13,966 bases of DNA from Cycloclasticus sp. (GTDB lineage Bacteria; Pseudomonadota; Gammaproteobacteria; Methylococcales; Cycloclasticaceae). Below the pieces are notes generated by a model. That model saw nothing but the letters and a program-made list of their open reading frames with translations, was not told the DNA's origin and did no database searches. Numbering within the stretch: position 1 is the first letter of the stretch; each line of letters starts with the position of its first letter. The translations under genes and the position numbers were made by a program. The stretch is taken from the NCBI GenBank assembly GCA_018066825.1, contig JAGPVU010000069.1:1-13966 (forward strand). The letters run 5' to 3'. Of the stretch, positions 6,214 to 12,717 are shown piece by piece.

Positions 6214-8778
6214 ATGCCGCCTAATGTAACAATAAATAGCAAAGAAACGCCAATGATGCAGCAATTTTTGCGCATTAAAGCCGATTACCCCAACACGCTT
6301 TTATTTTACCGCATGGGTGATTTTTACGAGCTTTTTCATGATGATGCCGTAAAAGCGTCAGCGCTACTGGGTATTACCTTGACCAGTCGCGGAGAGTCCG
6401 CCGGTAAACGCACCCCGATGGCTGGCATACCTCACCACGCCGCGGATGGCTACTTAGCTAAACTGTTAAAAGCCGGCGAATCTGTCGCCATGTGCGAGCA
6501 AATCGGTGACCCTGCCTTATCCAAAGGCCCCGTTGAACGGAAAGTTGTTAGAGTTATTACGCCTGGCACCTTAACCGAAGAATCGCTACTCGATGCTGTC
6601 AAAGATAGTTTATTGTGTGCGGTGATGGTGAAAAAAACCACGTTTGGCCTCGCTACAATTGATCTGGCCAGTGGACGCTTTTTTTTACAACAATTAGCCA
6701 GCGAAGAATCGCTAAAAACTGAAATTGCGCGGATTAATCCCGCTGAATTACTCATCAGCGAAGACAGCCGATTAAACCCCTTGTTTAAAAACCGACCCGG
6801 CCTGAGTAGCCTAGCCGACTGGCACTTTGATCAACAAACGGCCAAGCGCCTATTATGCAAACAATTTGGCACAAAAGACCTCAGCGGGTTCGGTTGCGAT
6901 TTGGCACCTTTGGCCATTTCCGCAGCTGGCGCCTTACTGCACTACCTTAAAGGTACTCAGCAATCGACTTTACCGCATTTACAATCAATGCGGCTCATTC
7001 AAGAAAGCGACTACATTAAAATGGATGCCGCAACTCGCCAACACCTTGAACTGGACTACCACCCATCCGGCAATTTAACGTTTACCCTGTTTGGCTTACT
7101 CAATCGCTGCAAAAGCGCGATGGGGTCCCGGTTGTTGCGCCGTTGGATTCACTTACCTTTAAGGCAGCAATCAACCATTGAACATCGCTATTTGGCCATT
7201 GAACAGTTACAACAACCTGACCAGCTAGAGTCGATACAAGCCAACCTAAAATTAACCGGCGATATCGAACGTATTAGCAGCCGTATTGCGCTATTGACGG
7301 CCAGGCCACGTGACCTTGTGGTGTTACGACAAACCCTATCTGTGCTACCTGATATTAAAAACCAATTAGCAAAACTCGACGCACCCAGACTACAGACGCT
7401 ACGCCAGCAAATGGGCGAACACCAAGATTTATACCAGCTGTTAGATAAGGCCATTGTTGAAAACCCACCTGTATTAATCCGCGATGGCGGTGTTATCGCC
7501 AATGGCTATGATCAAATACTCGATGACTTTAGAAATACCAGCGCCAATGCAGATCAATTTTTACTCGACTTAGAGGAAAACGAGCGTTCAAAAAGCCAAT
7601 TAACCAACCTAAAGGTTAACTATAATCGCGTGCATGGGTATTACATTGAAGTACCGCGCGCTCAAGCTGACCGGGTGCCAGAACACTTTATTCGTAAACA
7701 AACGTTAAAAAACGTTGAGCGTTACATTACGCCTGAATTAAAGGCGTTTGAGGATAAGGTTCTTAGTGCTAAAGAACAGGCGCTTTCCTACGAAAAAAAG
7801 CTGTACCACGAACTACTTCAAGGATTTTCAACGCGCTTGAACGAACTACAGTCCTGCGCCGAAGCATTGGCGGAAGTTGATGTCTTAAGCAATTTTTCCG
7901 AAAGAGCATTAACCTTAAACTATAGCCGCCCCCAATTGACTAACACCCCAGGCTTTAAGATCGAACAAGGACGCCACCCCATCGTTGAGAATGTTTCTGA
8001 CGTGCCGTTTGTGGCCAATGGTATTGACCTAAGTGCTGAACGACGCATGCTCATCATCACTGGGCCTAACATGGGCGGTAAATCGACATATATGCGACAA
8101 ATTGCGCTGATCTCCTTAATGGCTTATTGCGGTTGTTACGTTCCCGCCAGTCAAGCTATTTTAGGCCCTGTAGACCAAATTTTTACCCGCATTGGTGCCT
8201 CGGACGACCTAGCAAGCGGCCGCTCTACGTTTATGGTTGAAATGTCAGAAACCGCTAATATTTTGCATAATGCTAGCGATACTAGCTTGGTGTTAATGGA
8301 TGAAGTGGGTCGCGGAACCAGTACCTTCGATGGTTTATCGTTGGCTTGGGCGTGCGCGCATTATTTATCAACGAAAAGTCGGCCCTTCACCTTATTCGCG
8401 ACACACTATTTTGAAATGACAGCACTGGCAGAAAGCGCTCCATCGGTCTCAAATATTCATTTGGATGCTATTGAACACGGTGACGATATTGTCTTTTTAC
8501 ACGCGGTAAAAGACGGTGCGGTCAGTCAAAGCTATGGCCTACAAGTTGCCGCACTCGCTGGCGTCCCCAAAAGCGTTATTGCCACCGCGCGAAAAAAACT
8601 CGTTAGCCTTGAGTCGCAACAGAAAACAACTATTAATACACAAAGTGATCAAATTGACCTATTTGAGCAAACGACCAACAGCGAAGCCCTTGCTTTTATT
8701 CAACAATCAACACCTGACGAGATGACGCCAAAAGCCGCCTTAGAAGCTTGGTATACCTTAAAAAGCTTGCTTGACTAA
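6214..8778 (+). CDS. mutS: DNA mismatch repair protein MutS
   Basis: Recognises base mismatches and small loops and recruits MutL through an ATP-driven clamp. The 854 residues match E. coli MutS (853). The N-terminal mismatch-binding domain shows TPMMQQFLRIKADYP and the DNA-wedging F-x-E motif F37-Y38-E39 within RMGDFYELF. Connector, core and clamp domains follow, then the ABC-type ATPase with Walker A GPNMGGKS (617-624), a DDLASGRSTFMVEM signature loop and Walker B LVLMDEVGRGTST (D696, E697). Near the C-terminus, QIDLF (813-817) fits the beta-clamp binding motif, and a final helical segment (about 834-853) matches the tetramerisation region. The ATG at 6214 gives the usual family start but has no Shine-Dalgarno sequence. 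It is divergent from pncC, and its stop lies 7 bp from the dsbC stop. Confidence 0.98.
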   Translation: MPPNVTINSKETPMMQQFLRIKADYPNTLLFYRMGDFYELFHDDAVKASALLGITLTSRGESAGKRTPMAGIPHHAADGYLAKLLKAGESVAMCEQIGDPALSKGPVERKVVRVITPGTLTEESLLDAVKDSLLCAVMVKKTTFGLATIDLASGRFFLQQLASEESLKTEIARINPAELLISEDSRLNPLFKNRPGLSSLADWHFDQQTAKRLLCKQFGTKDLSGFGCDLAPLAISAAGALLHYLKGTQQSTLPHLQSMRLIQESDYIKMDAATRQHLELDYHPSGNLTFTLFGLLNRCKSAMGSRLLRRWIHLPLRQQSTIEHRYLAIEQLQQPDQLESIQANLKLTGDIERISSRIALLTARPRDLVVLRQTLSVLPDIKNQLAKLDAPRLQTLRQQMGEHQDLYQLLDKAIVENPPVLIRDGGVIANGYDQILDDFRNTSANADQFLLDLEENERSKSQLTNLKVNYNRVHGYYIEVPRAQADRVPEHFIRKQTLKNVERYITPELKAFEDKVLSAKEQALSYEKKLYHELLQGFSTRLNELQSCAEALAEVDVLSNFSERALTLNYSRPQLTNTPGFKIEQGRHPIVENVSDVPFVANGIDLSAERRMLIITGPNMGGKSTYMRQIALISLMAYCGCYVPASQAILGPVDQIFTRIGASDDLASGRSTFMVEMSETANILHNASDTSLVLMDEVGRGTSTFDGLSLAWACAHYLSTKSRPFTLFATHYFEMTALAESAPSVSNIHLDAIEHGDDIVFLHAVKDGAVSQSYGLQVAALAGVPKSVIATARKKLVSLESQQKTTINTQSDQIDLFEQTTNSEALAFIQQSTPDEMTPKAALEAWYTLKSLLD

Positions 8779-8809
8779 GGTTTTTTTACCAACCTAAGTG
8801 TTTAAGCAA
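8767..8809. terminator. Imperfect hairpin at the mutS/dsbC convergent junction
   Basis: An interrupted inverted repeat spans both gene ends: TTGCTT (8767-8772) pairs with AAGCAA (8804-8809), and CTAAGGTT (8775-8782) pairs with AACCTAAG (8791-8798) with one mismatch. It covers the 7-bp gap between the stops and could serve both directions. Neither strand has a clean T-run immediately after the stem, so intrinsic termination is uncertain. Confidence 0.3.
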
Positions 8810-9487
8810 CTCGTTGGCAGGTACAAAACCAGGCACCAAGGTGCCATCATCAGCAATCATGGTTGGCGTACCATTAACGGCAAAAGCTTGTGCTAATTGA
8901 ATGTTTTCATCTATCGGGCTATCACAGGTTTTACTCACCACTTTATCATTCAGCTTAGCATCGGTGAGCGCCTGATTACGATCCGACGCGCACCACACAG
9001 AAACCGCTTTATGGTATGACTCGGTATTGGGTCCTGACCTAGGAAACAATAAGTAACGCACGCTGATACCTGCGTCGTTATAGCTTTTTAAGTCCGCGTG
9101 TAATTTTCGACAATAGCCGCAATCAATATCTGAAAAAATGGTTAGCGTATGTTGTGGGTTTTGGGCTGGAAAAATAATCATCGTCTTGCTATCAACTTTT
9201 TCAAGTGCCGCTAAACGTACTTTTTTAAGCGCTTGCTCAGTAACATTCGTACGGCTTTGCAAGTCGACCATCTCACCTTGGATAATGTAACGACCATCTT
9301 CCGACGCATAAATGATGCGTCCACCGACATCTACTTGATACAAACCCTTTATCGCTGTTTCAGTTACATTAGCTGCGCTAACGGTAGGAATAACCTTAGA
9401 CAGGCTGTCAGCAATCTTTGATGCATCGGCCGATACCATTTCACTGCACAATAAACCAAATAAAACAGCCATTAACAACTTTTTCAT
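8786..9487 (-). CDS. dsbC: Periplasmic thiol:disulfide interchange protein DsbC
   Basis: Isomerises wrong disulfide bonds in periplasmic proteins as a dimer kept reduced by DsbD. The 233-residue precursor is close to E. coli DsbC (236). A signal peptide, MKKLLMAVLFGLLCSEMVSA, ends in an A-x-A-like VSA site before DASK. The N-terminal dimerisation domain covers about 21-80, including GLYQVDVGGRIIYASEDGRY. The thioredoxin-fold domain has the active site CGYC (123-126), the structural cysteine pair C166/C188 and the cis-proline in GTPT (P208). I chose ATG 9485-9487 because GAGGG (9495-9499) lies 7 nt upstream and the signal peptide then starts cleanly; an upstream in-frame start at 9544 would add 19 polar residues before it. 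It follows xerD, as in Pseudomonas, but hom does not follow it here. Confidence 0.96.
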   Translation of the reverse strand: MKKLLMAVLFGLLCSEMVSADASKIADSLSKVIPTVSAANVTETAIKGLYQVDVGGRIIYASEDGRYIIQGEMVDLQSRTNVTEQALKKVRLAALEKVDSKTMIIFPAQNPQHTLTIFSDIDCGYCRKLHADLKSYNDAGISVRYLLFPRSGPNTESYHKAVSVWCASDRNQALTDAKLNDKVVSKTCDSPIDENIQLAQAFAVNGTPTMIADDGTLVPGFVPANELLKHLGW

Positions 9488-9564
9488 CACACCACCCTCA
9501 CCTGTATAATTAATTAAATTTTGACTAAGTGAACTATTAGACACGTTTAAACACGAAAAACATA

Positions 9565-9598
9565 CACGAGGGTGAAAAATTTAGCCACGAGGGTGAAA
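9565..9598. repeat. 13-bp direct repeat overlapping the 3' end of xerD
   Basis: CACGAGGGTGAAA occurs at 9565-9577 and again at 9586-9598, exactly 21 bp apart. The second copy encodes the FHPR(G) end of XerD; the first lies just past the stop and would repeat FHPR in the same frame. This looks like a small slippage duplication of the gene's end. A function is not evident. Confidence 0.7.
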
Positions 9599-10486
9599 TT
9601 TTGAATGGATATCCTTTAGACGCTCACGCGCTATATGTGTATAAATTTGAGTCGTTGATAAATCGCTGTGCCCTAACAATAGCTGCACCACCCTTAAATC
9701 GGCCCCGTGGTTAAGTAAATGGGTTGCAAAGGCGTGACGCAAACTGTGCGGAGAGATAATTTGTTGAATGCCCGCTACACCTGCATACCGTTTGATCACA
9801 TGCCAAAAAGCCTGCCTTGTCATACCCGTGCCGCGCGTTGTCGGAAACACAAAATCGGTTTTTTTTTGGCTTAAAATCTGTAAACGTTTTTCGCTGATAA
9901 AATCCTGTAACCAGATAAGCGCTTCTTCACCGACAGGCACCAAACGGTCTTTATTGCCTTTACCCGTGACTCTAACTAAGCCCTGCCTAAAATTAACCTG
10001 GGACAAAGTTAAGCCAACCAATTCGCTCACCCTAAGCCCCGTCGCATAAAGCAATTCCAGCATCGCCCTATCGCGAAAACCTAGCGCCATACCAATATCG
10101 GGCGCTCGCAATAAATCTTCAACGTCTTTTTCCGATAAGGTGACTGGCAGCGGCCGACCCAATTTCGGTGCGTCGATCATCGCGGTTGGGTCTTCAGTCA
10201 ATTGACCTTCACGCACACCATAAACATAAAAGCGTTTTAAACTGGATAAAAACCGGGCTGATGAACGGGCTGAAATACCCCGTGACAAGCGTTCTGCCAA
10301 ATAAGCCGAAACGTCGGATGATTGCACCCCGTTTAGGTTTTTATCTTGTTTTTTGAGCCAGATCGAAAACTGATTAAGGTCTGAGCGATAGGCTGCCACG
10401 GTATGTTCACTCAAACCATATTCAACCCATAAGGCGTCAAGAAACGAACCAACTTGATCTAACTGCTTTTGTTTGAGTGTTGCCAT
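9581..10486 (-). CDS. xerD: Site-specific tyrosine recombinase XerD
   Basis: With XerC, resolves chromosome dimers at dif under control of the division protein FtsK. The 301-residue protein has an N-terminal SAM-like core-binding domain (about 8-95, with FLDALWVEYGLSEHTVAAYRSDL) and a C-terminal catalytic domain. All tyrosine-recombinase residues can be placed: R152 in ATGLRVSEL, K176 in TGKGNKDR, H247 and R250 in PHSLRH, H273 in LLGHSDLSTTQ and the nucleophile Y282 in IYTH. These spacings fit XerD, and the N-terminus and the dsbC neighbour favour XerD over XerC. The ATG is fixed by an in-frame TAA directly before it. There is no Shine-Dalgarno sequence, and a dyad ends 9 nt upstream of the ATG. 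It lies downstream of the rplS terminator, so it is probably its own unit with dsbC. Confidence 0.95.
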   Translation of the reverse strand: MATLKQKQLDQVGSFLDALWVEYGLSEHTVAAYRSDLNQFSIWLKKQDKNLNGVQSSDVSAYLAERLSRGISARSSARFLSSLKRFYVYGVREGQLTEDPTAMIDAPKLGRPLPVTLSEKDVEDLLRAPDIGMALGFRDRAMLELLYATGLRVSELVGLTLSQVNFRQGLVRVTGKGNKDRLVPVGEEALIWLQDFISEKRLQILSQKKTDFVFPTTRGTGMTRQAFWHVIKRYAGVAGIQQIISPHSLRHAFATHLLNHGADLRVVQLLLGHSDLSTTQIYTHIARERLKDIHSKFHPRG

Positions 10487-10492
10487 TTAAGT

Positions 10493-10523
10493 ATTTTAGC
10501 AATTAGCGTCTGCTTATTGCTAA
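10493..10523 (-). promoter_or_regulatory. Dyad and -10-like hexamer upstream of xerD
   Basis: The arms TTAGCAAT (10496-10503) and ATTGCTAA (10516-10523) are perfect complements; inside them AGC (10505-10507) pairs with GCT (10512-10514) around a 4-nt loop, giving 11 pairs with one T-T mismatch. The -10-like TAAAAT (10493-10498, minus strand) overlaps the dyad and lies 6 nt from the xerD ATG. No U-run follows on either strand. It may be an operator or an RNA hairpin just before the start; neither is proven. Confidence 0.45.
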
Positions 10524-10537
10524 GTACTTTTCAAAAC

Positions 10538-10566
10538 AAAAAAAGGTCGGTTAAACCGACCTTTTT
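10538..10566 (-). terminator. Rho-independent terminator after rplS
   Basis: GGTCGG (10545-10550) and CCGACC (10556-10561) form a perfect stem around TTAAA, flanked by seven A residues on one side and five T residues on the other. In the rplS direction the stem is followed by seven T residues, a textbook intrinsic terminator. It ends the rpsP-rimM-trmD-rplS operon before xerD and, being symmetric, could also stop transcription from the other strand. Confidence 0.93.
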
Positions 10567-10585
10567 GGATTGTTATAAAAAAGCC

Positions 10586-10930
10586 TTACAGTTTTTCTTT
10601 AATACGTGCTGCTTTGCCACGTAGTTCACGTAAGTAATACAATTTAGCGCGACGTACTGAACCGCGTCTTTTTACTTCAACGCTGTCGATCAATTTACTG
10701 TATGACTGAAATACACGTTCAACGCCTTCACCATGAGAAATTTTACGCACGGTAAACGCGGAGTTTAACCCACGGTTACGCTTAGCAATAACAACACCTT
10801 CAAAATTCTGTAGACGTTCGGTGGTACCTTCTTTAACTTTTACTTTAACAATAACGGTGTCGCCTGCACTAAATGATGGCAGGTCTGCAGTCATTTGTTC
10901 AGCTTCTAATTGTGCAATTATATTACTCAT
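10586..10930 (-). CDS. rplS: 50S ribosomal protein L19
   Basis: Structural protein of the large ribosomal subunit, near the 30S-50S interface. At 114 residues it matches the family (E. coli 115). Characteristic segments are the N-terminal helix IIAQLEAEQM, the SH3-like barrel FSAGDTVIVKVKVKEGTTERLQNFEGVVIAKRNRGL, FTVRKISHGEGVERVFQSYS and the basic C-terminus RRAKLYYLRELRGKAARIKEKL. The ATG has GAGG at 10939-10942, 8 nt upstream, and a small hairpin (10942-10954) that meets this site. It is the last gene of the rpsP operon, 70 nt after trmD, and is followed by a strong terminator. The longer gap before it may allow separate translational control, since L19 is needed in far larger amounts than TrmD. 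Confidence 0.98.
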   Translation of the reverse strand: MSNIIAQLEAEQMTADLPSFSAGDTVIVKVKVKEGTTERLQNFEGVVIAKRNRGLNSAFTVRKISHGEGVERVFQSYSKLIDSVEVKRRGSVRRAKLYYLRELRGKAARIKEKL

Positions 10931-10941
10931 TTTCTATTCCT

Positions 10942-10954
10942 CAGTTTTCAACTG
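10942..10954 (-). promoter_or_regulatory. Small hairpin abutting the rplS ribosome binding site
   Basis: In the transcript CAGTT-GAA-AACTG forms a 5-bp stem with a 3-nt loop, and its last G is the first base of the GAGG ribosome binding site (10939-10942). It could tune access to the rplS start or protect the site from upstream structure. The stem is short, so chance is possible. Confidence 0.4.
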
Positions 10955-11000
10955 TTTACTTATTCAATTGTTTTATCTTCTCAACCAATATAAATCCAGC

Positions 11001-11750
11001 TTAATCGTTACTATCAACCCATTCAGCTTTATATTCATCGAGCAATAATCGTTGGTACTCACTTAACTCTTTTATCTCAAGTAAATCCGGCCGCTTAAGC
11101 CAAGTTTTACCCAAAGCTTGTTTTTCACGCCAAGCCGCAATTTTTGCGTGATCACCACTCATCAACACCTCAGGTACCGTCTGACCGTTAACAGTCTCTG
11201 GCCTCGTAAAGTGAGGGTGATCCAATAAGCCCTCTACAAACGAATCCTCTATTGCAGACAGCTCATGTCCCAATACGCCCGGAAGCATTCTTGAGACGGC
11301 GTCGATAAGCACCAGTGCGGGCAGCTCACCTCCGCTTAATACAAAGTCACCTATCGACCACTCTTCATCCACGTAAGACGTTAACAATCGCTCATCAACC
11401 CCTTCATACCGCCCTGCCAATAAAATCAACCGCGGCATTTGCGACAAATAGTTAACGCCTTGTTGATCTAAACGTCGCCCCTGGGGGCTCAGGTAGATCA
11501 CCTTCGCAGGCGCGTCACTTGCTTGTTGGGCCGCATCAATCGATTTTTTTAGCGGCTCAACCTTCATTACCATACCTGGCCCACCACCAAAAGGTCGATC
11601 ATCAACCGTTCGATGCTGGTCCTCGGTAAAGTCTCGAGGATTCCAAGTCTTCAACTCAAGCCGCTGATCTACAATCGCTCGCCCGACTACACCCATAGAG
11701 GCAGTCTGTTCAACCAATTCGGGAAACAATGTTATAACATCGAATCTCAT
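11001..11750 (-). CDS. trmD: tRNA (guanine-N1-)-methyltransferase TrmD
   Basis: Methylates G37 next to the anticodon of tRNAs that read CNN codons, using S-adenosylmethionine, which prevents +1 frameshifting. The 249 residues form the SPOUT trefoil-knot fold, visible as RLILLAGRYEGVDERL (107-122) and WSIGDFVLSGGELPALVLID (131-150), preceded by the conserved DDRPFGGGPGMVM (50-62). R154 and D169, at the positions of the catalytic residues known from E. coli TrmD, are present in AVSRML and AIEDSF. The start lies 5 nt after the rimM stop and has no clear ribosome binding site, so translation is probably coupled. The rpsP-rimM-trmD-rplS order is one of the most conserved ribosomal operons in bacteria. 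Confidence 0.98.
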   Translation of the reverse strand: MRFDVITLFPELVEQTASMGVVGRAIVDQRLELKTWNPRDFTEDQHRTVDDRPFGGGPGMVMKVEPLKKSIDAAQQASDAPAKVIYLSPQGRRLDQQGVNYLSQMPRLILLAGRYEGVDERLLTSYVDEEWSIGDFVLSGGELPALVLIDAVSRMLPGVLGHELSAIEDSFVEGLLDHPHFTRPETVNGQTVPEVLMSGDHAKIAAWREKQALGKTWLKRPDLLEIKELSEYQRLLLDEYKAEWVDSND

Positions 11751-11755
11751 CTGGC

Positions 11756-12292
11756 TTAAAAGTCAGCGTCCCAATCCACGACCATTTTTTTCTCACTTAG
11801 ATCGATTGATTTAATCACCTGATCCATAGCAAACGGTATCAACCTTTCTCTGTCACCTTGAACAACCATGACATCGTTGGCCCCGGTTTCCAGCATTCGC
11901 TCGATAACGCCATACACCTGACCGTCGTTTGATATGACTGTTAAGCCCATCAAGTCTGACCAGTAATACTCATCATCAGCCAATTTTTTCAATTGATCAG
12001 AGGGTATATAAATATCACACCCAATCCAATTTTCGGCCTCATTTCTGTCATCAACGCCCTCTAATTGGACAATGATGGTTTTTCCATGCGCCTTACCAGC
12101 CTTTAACTTAACAGGCTGGCGCACTTTATTACGTTCGATATACCAGGGTTGATAAGACAATATATTTTCTTTGTCTTCAGTGTTGGCATAGACTTTCAAC
12201 CAACCTTTTATCCCAAAAACACCTGTAATACTGCCTAACTGCAACCATTTTTCACCGTTGTCTGTAACAGAATAACGGTCTAACTCTGGCAT
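11756..12292 (-). CDS. rimM: Ribosome maturation factor RimM
   Basis: Assists maturation of the head of the 30S subunit by binding ribosomal protein S19 and its surroundings. The 178-residue protein has the N-terminal RimM beta-barrel (about 16-100, with LQLGSITGVFGIKGWLKV and the YQPWYI segment) and the C-terminal PRC-barrel (about 105-176) opened by the YYWSDLMG motif (109-116). Length is that of the family. Its ATG begins one base after the rpsP stop (TAACATG), with no Shine-Dalgarno sequence in range, which points to translational coupling with rpsP. It is followed by trmD after 5 nt, the usual order. Confidence 0.97.
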   Translation of the reverse strand: MPELDRYSVTDNGEKWLQLGSITGVFGIKGWLKVYANTEDKENILSYQPWYIERNKVRQPVKLKAGKAHGKTIIVQLEGVDDRNEAENWIGCDIYIPSDQLKKLADDEYYWSDLMGLTVISNDGQVYGVIERMLETGANDVMVVQGDRERLIPFAMDQVIKSIDLSEKKMVVDWDADF

Positions 12293-12293
12293 G

Positions 12294-12545
12294 TTAGGCG
12301 GCTGCTTCGACAGCCTCTTTAATTAACTTGTTTACGCGTTCAGTCGCTTGAGCACCTTGAGTAACCCAGTGATCTATACGTGCTGAATCTAGCGTTAAAC
12401 GAACCTCACCGCCAATCGCTCTAGGGTTGTAATAACCCACGCGTTCTATATAGCGACCGTCGCGACTTCTGCGACTATCTGCAACTACAACGTGATAGAA
12501 AGGGCGTTTTTTTGCACCGGTTCTTGAAAGACGTATCTTTACCAT
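12294..12545 (-). CDS. rpsP: 30S ribosomal protein S16
   Basis: Small-subunit ribosomal protein important for 30S assembly. The 83-residue sequence starts MVKIRLSRTGAKKRPFYHVV and continues with ADSRRSRDGRYIERVGYYNP, the hallmark S16 blocks, then the TLDSARIDHWVTQGAQATE helix and an alanine-rich tail. The ATG has AAAGGA at 12552-12557, 6 nt upstream, a strong site as expected for a ribosomal protein. It is the first gene of the operon with rimM, trmD and rplS, served by the promoter at 12597-12625, and separated from ffh by a terminator-like hairpin. Confidence 0.98.
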   Translation of the reverse strand: MVKIRLSRTGAKKRPFYHVVVADSRRSRDGRYIERVGYYNPRAIGGEVRLTLDSARIDHWVTQGAQATERVNKLIKEAVEAAA

Positions 12546-12596
12546 TTATTTTCCTTTGAATTCTGTTTTGTAAAACTTAAATAGGTTAACTCGTTA

Positions 12597-12625
12597 ATTT
12601 TACGCGAATTATTTAACTGGGTGAA
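12597..12625 (-). promoter_or_regulatory. Candidate promoter of the rpsP-rimM-trmD-rplS operon
   Basis: On the minus strand TTCACC (12620-12625, 4 of 6 matches to the -35 consensus) is followed after 17 bp by TAAAAT (12597-12602, 5 of 6 matches to the -10). Transcription would begin near 12590, giving a leader of about 45 nt ending in the strong rpsP ribosome binding site. A dyad TTAAC-GA-GTTAA (12586-12597) is centred on the expected start point. Assignment is by consensus match and position only. Confidence 0.6.
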
Positions 12626-12686
12626 GTCTTTTTAGTCACATACGGGTATTTTTTTAAAATTTTTGCTATCCCTGTTTGCTGTTAAT

Positions 12687-12712
12687 GAAAAAACAAACCG
12701 TGACCCTCGGTT
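12687..12712 (-). terminator. Probable intrinsic terminator after ffh
   Basis: In the ffh transcript a short stem AACCG/CGGTT (12708-12712 with 12696-12700) encloses a 7-nt loop and is followed by a run rich in T (TTGTTTTTT). It starts 5 nt after the ffh stop codon. The stem is only five pairs, so termination is likely partial and some read-through into rpsP can be expected. Confidence 0.5.
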
Positions 12713-12717
12713 AATTG

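Noticed and set aside
9434..9460. Possible lipoprotein lipobox around C14 of the DsbC signal peptide
   Set aside because: The residues before the cysteine (G-L-L) do not fit a lipobox, and a normal signal peptidase I site VSA follows.
9488..9544. Longer dsbC from 9544
   Set aside because: It would place 19 polar residues before a clean signal peptide, whereas ATG 9485-9487 has a good ribosome binding site.
9546..9553. GTTTAAAC palindrome between xerD and dsbC
   Set aside because: An 8-bp palindrome in an AT-rich spacer is expected by chance, and the symmetry does not extend outward.
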